Assembly (NCBI GenBank): GCA_041662765.1
Contig: JBAZRT010000004.1
Location: 1 to 38,419 of the forward strand
Origin: JAPLXD01 sp041662765
Lineage (GTDB): Bacteria > Patescibacteriota > Minisyncoccia > Moranbacterales > UBA11712
Reading direction: 5' to 3'
Length of the DNA stretch: 38,419 bases
Part shown: piece after piece, positions 1 through 5,618 of the stretch
Layout: the number at the start of each line of letters is the position of its first letter
How positions within the stretch are numbered: position 1 is the stretch's first letter
Notes under the pieces: generated by a model
Database searches by the model: none
What the model saw: only the letters and a program-made list of their open reading frames with translations
Told to the model about the DNA's origin: nothing
Program-made: the position numbers and the translations under genes

Positions 1-1050
1 TTTATACTCGATTGGATCCTCGACAGTTGAGATATTGACTTTCGGCGTATTGAGTATGTCCATGATCGTATAGAGAGTCGTGGTCTTTCCCGATCCGGTC
101 GGACCGGTGACAAGGATCATCCCGTTGGGCCTTTTTATCGCACGATGAATTTTTTCAAGGTCTTCTCCCCAAAACCCCATAGCTTCGAGCGTGAGTCCCT
201 TGGATCCCTCATCAAGAAGCCGCATCACGATTTTTTCACCAGAATAGACAGGCAATATCGAAACTCGAAACGCTATCCGCCGGGAATCCTGCTCAATTTT
301 GAAACGGCCGTCTTGCGGAAGACGATGCTCGTCCAGCTTCAGATTGGAAAGAATTTTGATGCGGGCTACGATGCCGGCCAATACCGTTTTTGGAAGAGCC
401 ATCGCATCGTGAAGCATTCCGTCGATTCGATATCGAATGCGTACTTCCTTTTCATCCGGCTCGATATGGATATCGCTCGCGTCCTGAAGAATGGCATGTT
501 TCAAAAGCGCATCCACAATCCGGATCACCGGAAGTTCCTGAGCGACTTTTTCAAGCGAGTCATCTTGAGATACGTCTGTAGCATTTTTCTCGATGATATC
601 TCCAAATTCCGCCTTGAGGCTCTGCTCGTATTGTTTGAGAATATTTTCTATTCCCTTTTCCGTTGTTATGCACGGCGAAATTTTGAGTCCCGTCTTTTTG
701 CGAATGAAGTCGATTGTCTGAATGTCTTCCGGATTGAGCATTGCAACTTTCAGTTCCGTTCCTATTTTCTTGAAAGCAACAACTTTATATTTTTTGGCAA
801 TCGGTTCGGGAATAATCTGGAGAATGTCTTTCGGAATTATTTCTTTTTCAATATTCACAAAAGGAATGCCGAGTATGTAGGCAAAAAGCTGGCGCAACTG
901 ATCGGCATTCACCAGTTTTTGCTCGACCAAAACATCGCCCAGCTTTTTTCCGGTTTTGACGCTCTCTTCAATCGCTTTGTCGATTTGCTCCTCGTTCACC
1001 AGTCCCGCATCCAAAGCGAAACTTTTTAGCCGCTCATTGTCAACTTGCAT
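1..1050 (-). CDS. pilB: Type IV pilus assembly / type II secretion ATPase PilB/GspE, N-terminal 350 residues (partial)
   Basis: Hexameric ATPase that powers pilus extension or pseudopilus assembly at the cytoplasmic membrane. The gene runs off the left edge of the window, so only residues 1-350 are visible. Residues 1 to about 145 form the N-terminal regulatory (MshEN-like) domain. The ATPase core follows, with an aspartate box (DIHIEPDEKEVRIRYRIDG, about 215-233), a region matching the arginine-rich part, and Walker A GPTGSGKTTT near 326-335, then the start of the Asp box after ISTVEDPIEYK. The C-terminal zinc-binding and Walker B parts are outside the window. The start is the ATG at 1048-1050; no strong Shine-Dalgarno is visible. 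It lies 70 nt downstream of a response regulator gene and is probably the last visible gene of a histidine kinase-regulator-pilB transcript. GspE and PilB cannot be told apart with certainty here; a PilB-like pilus role is more common in this type of genome. Confidence 0.9.
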   Translation of the reverse strand, partial: MQVDNERLKSFALDAGLVNEEQIDKAIEESVKTGKKLGDVLVEQKLVNADQLRQLFAYILGIPFVNIEKEIIPKDILQIIPEPIAKKYKVVAFKKIGTELKVAMLNPEDIQTIDFIRKKTGLKISPCITTEKGIENILKQYEQSLKAEFGDIIEKNATDVSQDDSLEKVAQELPVIRIVDALLKHAILQDASDIHIEPDEKEVRIRYRIDGMLHDAMALPKTVLAGIVARIKILSNLKLDEHRLPQDGRFKIEQDSRRIAFRVSILPVYSGEKIVMRLLDEGSKGLTLEAMGFWGEDLEKIHRAIKRPNGMILVTGPTGSGKTTTLYTIMDILNTPKVNISTVEDPIEYK

Positions 1051-1120
1051 ATTTATTTTGGTTTATCCCTTCACCAATCCTAAACATATCTTTAATGATC
1101 CAATAAATTTTGTTCTTATC

Positions 1121-1513
1121 TTATTCAGCTGGGAATTGGTGCGGGGACAAATTTTGCCTGATTTTTTCAACAATATCCTTTAGGCTGAAATCTGATTTGA
1201 CCATAAAAGTCGTTGCTCCCAAATCGAGAGCTCTCTGTACATTGTCAATCTCTTCAAGATTGGTCAGTATTAGTATGGGAACATCCTTTTGAGGACTTTT
1301 TTTGATGGCTCCCAAAACTTCATAGCCGTCTTTTTTGGGGAGAATTATGTCAAGAAGAATGAGGTCGGGATTTTCACTGCCGGCTTTTTCAAGACCCTCT
1401 TGCCCGTCAAAAGCGCTTACCGGTTCATATCCTTCCTGAGTGATGACTTCCACTAGCGCATTTTGGAGAGACCGATCGTCTTCAATGATGAGAATTTTTT
1501 TGCGGTTGTCCAT
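1121..1513 (-). CDS. Stand-alone response regulator receiver protein (CheY-like)
   Basis: A 130-residue protein consisting of a single receiver domain with no output domain. The phosphorylation pocket is complete: acidic pair E11-D12-D13, phospho-acceptor D55 in LLDIILPKKDG, switch T84 and conserved K106. It therefore probably works by protein-protein contact rather than by binding DNA. It sits 94 nt downstream of a histidine kinase and 70 nt upstream of the pilus ATPase, all on the same strand, which suggests that the kinase is its phosphodonor and that the pair may modulate pilus activity (inference from position only). The start is ATG at 1511-1513, preceded by a very AT-rich stretch without a clear Shine-Dalgarno. 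Confidence 0.92.
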   Translation of the reverse strand: MDNRKKILIIEDDRSLQNALVEVITQEGYEPVSAFDGQEGLEKAGSENPDLILLDIILPKKDGYEVLGAIKKSPQKDVPILILTNLEEIDNVQRALDLGATTFMVKSDFSLKDIVEKIRQNLSPHQFPAE

Positions 1514-1607
1514 ATATTATAATATTTAATTATTTATTATTCTTTATTGATAAACATGAATTAAGGGATGCTTGCTATATTGGAAAACAAACACCTGATG
1601 CCGGCTA

Positions 1608-2558
1608 TCAATCTTTTATCGGCAAAGTAAAATAGAAAGTTGATCCTTTTCCCGCTTCGCTTTCAAACCACACTCTTCCGTCGCAGTGTTTGAGAATGGC
1701 TTTCGCAAGATAAAGACCAATTCCTACCCCCTCGGTTCGATATCGGGATTCATTTTTTGAACGGAAAAATTTCTCGAAAATTTTGCTGTGCTGATGGCGG
1801 GGGATCCCCACTCCCCAATCCTGAACGGAAAATATAATTTTTTTGCCTTCTTCTTTCAATTTAATGTCCACTTTTCCTCCCTCGCGGGAATATTTTATGG
1901 CATTTCCGATAAGATTGTCCAAAACTACTCTCATTTTCCGCTCGTCTATGCAAACTGCCGGCAGATTGGAATCGGCTTGAAAATTGATCACATTATTTTT
2001 TTCAGCAGCCAGTCCCTGAAACTCGACAACCGACTCCTTAACTATTTTTTCCAGATTGAGGTTTTTTTTCTCAAAAATCGCTTTTCCCTGGTCTATACGC
2101 GCCACATCAAGAAGATCCGTCACCATTTTTAGCATTTGTTCATTTGATTTTTTGATATTGCGCAAAAAAGAATATTGTTTTTCCGGCATGCACTCTTTCG
2201 GATCCTTTTCCGTTTCAATCACTTCAAGGCTCCATTTGATCGCCGAGAGCGGACTGCAAAGCTGGTGGGAAATTATCGAGATAAATTCAGTCTTGAGAAT
2301 GTTCGCTTCGGCCACTTTTTCCACTCCCCGTATCACGAAACTTCCCAAAGTCATGATGGCCGCCACGATGATCGTCACGCTCATCACTGTCGTACCCTCG
2401 GAAGCAAAACGGCTGGACACGAAAAATGTCCCGATCATCGCCGCAACTGTGATGAGACCCATCATCAAAAAAAGAAAATTGGGGCACTGCCAAAGACCAA
2501 GCCCGTATTTTTTGCATCTGGAAACAAAATTCAGCCCATCAAGAAACTTTTCAAACAT
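1608..2558 (-). CDS. Membrane-anchored sensor histidine kinase
   Basis: A 316-residue histidine kinase of the HisKA/HATPase_c type. Two predicted membrane helices (about 28-50 and 57-78) are joined by a very short loop, so there is no periplasmic or extracellular sensor domain. The H-box carries H98 in the motif SHQLCSPLSAIKW. The catalytic domain shows the N box (DNLIGNAIKYS), G1 box (DWGVGIP), F box (FEKFFRS) and G2 box (GVGIGLYLAK). The ATG at 2556-2558 is chosen over a TTG at 2622-2624 because a good promoter (2599-2628) lies between them and would place the TTG upstream of the transcript. It is the first gene of the operon leading to the receiver protein and PilB. The missing input domain suggests sensing within the membrane or through a partner protein. 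Confidence 0.9.
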   Translation of the reverse strand: MFEKFLDGLNFVSRCKKYGLGLWQCPNFLFLMMGLITVAAMIGTFFVSSRFASEGTTVMSVTIIVAAIMTLGSFVIRGVEKVAEANILKTEFISIISHQLCSPLSAIKWSLEVIETEKDPKECMPEKQYSFLRNIKKSNEQMLKMVTDLLDVARIDQGKAIFEKKNLNLEKIVKESVVEFQGLAAEKNNVINFQADSNLPAVCIDERKMRVVLDNLIGNAIKYSREGGKVDIKLKEEGKKIIFSVQDWGVGIPRHQHSKIFEKFFRSKNESRYRTEGVGIGLYLAKAILKHCDGRVWFESEAGKGSTFYFTLPIKD

Positions 2559-2598
2559 TTTGTTTTTGTTTAAAGAAATTATCCCTTTATTGCTTTCA

Positions 2599-2628
2599 AT
2601 TATACCACAAATGGCGAAAAGCAACCAA
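2599..2628 (-). promoter_or_regulatory. Promoter of the histidine kinase-response regulator-pilB operon
   Basis: On the minus strand, TTGGTT (2623-2628), an 18-bp spacer, and a perfect TATAAT (2599-2604). The expected transcription start is near 2592, about 34 nt upstream of the kinase ATG at 2558. Confidence 0.65.
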
Positions 2629-2642
2629 CAAATCAGATATAT

Positions 2643-2677
2643 AAAAAACAGAGACTGCTTTTGCAGTCTTCTGTTTC
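2643..2677 (-). terminator. Rho-independent terminator of groL
   Basis: On the minus strand the hairpin arms AAACAGAAGACTGC and GCAGTCTCTGTTT close over an AAAA loop with one bulged base and are followed by a run of Ts (read as As at 2643-2648). It lies about 30 nt after the groL stop and upstream of the kinase promoter, so it insulates the two units. Confidence 0.8.
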
Positions 2678-2707
2678 TAAATCATATCTACTTGTCATTC
2701 GCTCTTC

Positions 2708-4462
2708 TTACATCATTCCGCCCATGCCACCCATTCCGCTCATATCCGGCATGCCGCCGCCTTTTTCTTTCTTTTCGGGAATATCCGTGACGACCGCTTC
2801 GGTAGTGAGAAGCATTGCAGCCGCCGAGACGGCGTTCTGAAGAGCGCTAACAACAACTTTTGTCGGGTCAATAACTCCGGCCTTGAACATATCCGAGTAC
2901 ATCGGCAGTTCGTGTCCCGCGTCATATCCGATATTGAAATCAGCCTTCGGATTCAGTTCGTTTATGTGGTAATTGACCTCCACCTCTTTGCCTGTTCCAA
3001 TATCAATCTTTTTCACTGTTTGCTCTTTTCCTAAAAATGTTTTCTGCAATTCTTGAATTTTGGAAATCACGACGTCCGGTGATTGTCCGGCGTTCAAAAT
3101 GATTTGCTTGATTGGGGCATCGAGGGCTTCTGTGAAGATCTGCACAGCGATGCGATCCTCGTGCGACAAATTTTTGCTCAAGTCATCTCTCAACTTTACT
3201 GCTTCATTGAGAAGCGCAATTCCGCCTCCTGGAACGATTCCTTGTTCAAGAGCCGCCTTGGTCGCTTCAACTGCGTCTTCCACTCTGTGCTGCTTTTCTT
3301 TTTGCTCAACCTCAGTCGCCGCGCCAACTTTGATGACCGCCACGCCCCCGGACAATTTTCCAAGCCGTTCTTGCAGTTTTTCTTTGTCAAAATCAGAAGT
3401 TGCCTTTTCAATTTGCATTTTGATCTGAGCAACGCGCGCCTCAATATCTTTTTTCTTCCCTTTTCCGTCAACAAGCGTCGTATCGTCCTTTGTCGAAACG
3501 ATCCGTCCCGCTTTTCCAAGATCTTCGAGCGTCACTTTGTCCAGTTTCATACCCCGTTCTTCCGAAATAACCTGTCCGCCGGTGAGAATGGCAATATCCT
3601 CAAGCATCGCTTTCCGGCTGTCTCCAAATCCGGGCGCTTTCACGGCCAAAACATTCAAAACTCCGCGGAGTTTGTTCAGCACGATGGTCGTCAAAGCCTC
3701 GCCTTCGATGTCCTCGGCGATAATAACCATTTCTTTCTTTCCGGTCTGGGCGATTTTTTCCAGAATCGGCAATATTTCCTGAACAGAAGATATTTTTTTG
3801 TCAGTGATAAGAATTTGCGGATCTTTGAGCTCCGCTTCCATCGATTCGGCGCTTGTGATCATATACGGAGAAACATATCCTTTGTCGAATTTCATTCCCT
3901 CAACAACTTCTTCCTGAAGCCCAAATGTTTGGGACTCTTCAACTGTGATCACGCCTTCCTTTCCAACCTTTTCAATCACTTTCGCGATCATTTTTCCAAC
4001 TTCGGGATCTTGCGCTGAAATAGTGGCTACTTGTTCAATCGCCTCGCCGCTGACAACTCTCGAAACTTTTTTAAGATTGTTTGCAACACGGTTTGAAAGT
4101 TTAGCTAAGGCGTTTTTGAGTTCAATAACATTTATTCCTTTGGAAATAAATTTCGCACCGGACTCAACGATCGATTGCGTAAGAATTGTTGCGGTTGTGG
4201 TCCCGTCTCCGGCCGCATCATTCGTCTTGTTCGCGACTTCTTTCACAAACTCCACGCCTATATTTTCAAACTTGTCTTCGAGATCAACTTCCTTGACGAT
4301 CGTCACACCATCATTTGTCACCATCGGACTGCCAAATCCGCGGTCGAGAACAACATTGCGACCCTTGGGACCAAGCGTCACGCGCACAGCGCCCGCGACC
4401 TTGTCAATCCCATCTTTTATTCGGCGCCTCGCGTCTTCATCAAATTTGATTTGTTTTGCCAT
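2708..4462 (-). CDS. groL: Chaperonin GroEL with a C-terminal-domain insertion
   Basis: The 60-kDa chaperonin subunit that folds proteins inside a double-ring ATP-driven cage in the cytoplasm. Family landmarks are intact: TLGPKGRNVVLD (29-40), the nucleotide-binding DGTTT (86-90), the apical domain, GGVAVIKVGAATE (372-384), VEDAVEATKAAL (394-405) with the ATPase aspartate, and the GGM-rich C-terminal tail. At 584 residues it is about 35 longer than the usual 540-550. The excess lies between PDVV (462-465) and NIGYDA (510-515), where E. coli has about ten residues and this protein has about 44. The start is ATG at 4460-4462. Transcription is from its own promoter with a CIRCE operator. No groES is adjacent, so the co-chaperonin must be elsewhere or absent. 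The function is secure; the effect of the insertion is unknown. Confidence 0.97.
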   Translation of the reverse strand: MAKQIKFDEDARRRIKDGIDKVAGAVRVTLGPKGRNVVLDRGFGSPMVTNDGVTIVKEVDLEDKFENIGVEFVKEVANKTNDAAGDGTTTATILTQSIVESGAKFISKGINVIELKNALAKLSNRVANNLKKVSRVVSGEAIEQVATISAQDPEVGKMIAKVIEKVGKEGVITVEESQTFGLQEEVVEGMKFDKGYVSPYMITSAESMEAELKDPQILITDKKISSVQEILPILEKIAQTGKKEMVIIAEDIEGEALTTIVLNKLRGVLNVLAVKAPGFGDSRKAMLEDIAILTGGQVISEERGMKLDKVTLEDLGKAGRIVSTKDDTTLVDGKGKKKDIEARVAQIKMQIEKATSDFDKEKLQERLGKLSGGVAVIKVGAATEVEQKEKQHRVEDAVEATKAALEQGIVPGGGIALLNEAVKLRDDLSKNLSHEDRIAVQIFTEALDAPIKQIILNAGQSPDVVISKIQELQKTFLGKEQTVKKIDIGTGKEVEVNYHINELNPKADFNIGYDAGHELPMYSDMFKAGVIDPTKVVVSALQNAVSAAAMLLTTEAVVTDIPEKKEKGGGMPDMSGMGGMGGMM

Positions 4463-4483
4463 ATTTTTTGAATTAATTGTTAT

Positions 4484-4510
4484 TTAGCACTCTACTGATG
4501 CGACTGCTAA
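4484..4510. promoter_or_regulatory. CIRCE operator (HrcA-binding inverted repeat) upstream of groL
   Basis: TTAGCACTC at 4484-4492, a 9-nt spacer, and GACTGCTAA at 4502-4510. The consensus is TTAGCACTC-N9-GAGTGCTAA, so one base of 18 differs. It lies immediately downstream of the -10 element over the expected transcription start, the usual place for HrcA repression of heat-shock genes. hrcA itself is not in the window. Confidence 0.95.
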
Positions 4511-4521
4511 CCGCAAGTATT

Positions 4522-4549
4522 ATTATAAAAAAAATGAAAATGCTGTCAA
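4522..4549 (-). promoter_or_regulatory. Consensus housekeeping promoter of groL
   Basis: On the minus strand, TTGACA (4544-4549), a 16-bp spacer, and TATAAT (4522-4527). Both hexamers are perfect. The -35 overlaps the TGA stop (4546-4548) of the upstream nucleotidyltransferase-like gene, so groL begins a new transcription unit inside the end of its neighbour. Confidence 0.88.
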
Positions 4550-5487
4550 GAGTTCAACCTTCCTTGAAACTCCTTATCGATCCGCACGCCTTGCGGGTCG
4601 GGGAGGAATATCAAATTTCTATCTGTTGCTTCGATATACGCACCTGTTTTTTTCGTAAGAGGATTGCGCTTGATCCGTGCAATTTGTTTTCGCCTCTGCC
4701 AGGATTCAATTCTATCACTTCTCATCATGTTTATCAAGCCCTCGAATGACTTCTGGGCAAATGAACTCAGGCTGCTATGGCCAATGCAGTATCTGGCTGG
4801 TTTCAGATCCGGAATCTTCCAATTTGGCTTCATTTTTTTGATCCAATCAATATTTTTTTCACAAAACCTTTGAAATACATCGTATCCGAAAAGCGGATAT
4901 ATAAAGCTGTATTCGTTCGCGGCGAACAAGTCCTGCCGCTCGACTTCAAGGCTTCCGGTTGCGGAAAAATAGTTGAGGCAAATCCGGTTTTTTATTTTCT
5001 TACCGTATCGCCTTTTGCCAAGAAGATGGATCATCGCAGTCGCGAAAAGCCTTCCTGTGAAAATTCTTTCTTTTTTCAAGACAACAAAAAAATCTATGTC
5101 TGAATTCTTCTCGCAATTTTTCATCGCAAGCGTGCCAGTCACAGCGATCATCCGGACGAACGGCACGAATCGCAACCATCGTGCCACCCTTTCTGCGATT
5201 TCAAATTTCACAATCGAATTTTTGTCGTTTTGAATTCTTCTCGCAACCAGATCCTTGCGGCCTTTCAAAAAATGAAAACCGCGAAATTCTTCGGTGCTTT
5301 TTTTCAGTTCGATGCTCTCCAACGCTTCAATGACATCACTCAAATTGCATTTATCTTTTTCTTCCGCATTCCCGTCAGCCACGATCAAGTATTTCCAGAC
5401 TTCAAAAGAAGTGAGAGGAAAGTTAAGAATGTCGTAATAAACAATCGTTTCTAAAATATTTTTTCTGATCTTTTCCGCATCACTCAC
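4546..5487 (-). CDS. Nucleotidyltransferase-fold protein with N-terminal winged-helix-like region
   Basis: A 313-residue protein of unknown substrate. Residues about 9-75 look like a winged helix-turn-helix (IVYYDILNFPLTSFEVWKYL). Residues 113-135 carry a polymerase-beta type nucleotidyltransferase signature: TGTLAMKN (117-124), then D130 and D132 in SDIDFFVV. The downstream part contains conserved-looking aromatic and basic stretches but no domain that I recognise. The start is GTG at 5485-5487; no in-frame ATG gives a better N-terminus. It lies between uvrA and groL on the same strand, with the groL -35 overlapping its stop codon. It could transfer a nucleotide to a sugar, antibiotic or protein; the sequence does not say which. 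It is not a short MntA-type antitoxin, being more than twice as long and lacking a HEPN partner. Confidence 0.7.
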   Translation of the reverse strand: MSDAEKIRKNILETIVYYDILNFPLTSFEVWKYLIVADGNAEEKDKCNLSDVIEALESIELKKSTEEFRGFHFLKGRKDLVARRIQNDKNSIVKFEIAERVARWLRFVPFVRMIAVTGTLAMKNCEKNSDIDFFVVLKKERIFTGRLFATAMIHLLGKRRYGKKIKNRICLNYFSATGSLEVERQDLFAANEYSFIYPLFGYDVFQRFCEKNIDWIKKMKPNWKIPDLKPARYCIGHSSLSSFAQKSFEGLINMMRSDRIESWQRRKQIARIKRNPLTKKTGAYIEATDRNLIFLPDPQGVRIDKEFQGRLNS

Positions 5488-5489
5488 AA

Positions 5490-5615
5490 TAAATTTTCAA
5501 TCTTCAATGATCAATTTTCAATCAATTTTCACTAACGCAATTATCAATTATCGATTTTGAAAATTGAAAATTGTAAATTTATTGAAAATTGTAAATTGAT
5601 AATTGAAAATTATTT
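5490..5615. repeat. AT-rich block of short direct and inverted repeats between uvrA and the nucleotidyltransferase gene
   Basis: Almost entirely variants of ATTGAAAATTG and its complement. A 17-bp direct repeat (ATTGAAAATTGTAAATT) occurs exactly at 5563-5579 and 5581-5597. CAATTATCAATT (5538-5549) is the exact reverse complement of AATTGATAATTG (5594-5605). The left half (5490-5530) carries the CAATTTTCAAT orientation and the right half the opposite, so the block could fold into a large hairpin in RNA or a cruciform in DNA. No coding capacity is seen. It may end uvrA transcription or be a slippage-prone spacer. Confidence 0.8.
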
Positions 5616-5618
5616 TAA

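Noticed and set aside
2559..2624. Longer histidine kinase starting at a TTG at 2624
   Set aside because: The TATAAT promoter at 2599-2604 lies inside this extension, so the transcript would begin after the TTG.
5490..5615. CRISPR array
   Set aside because: The repeats are 11-17 bp, AT-only, tandem and in both orientations, with no regular spacers and no cas genes.
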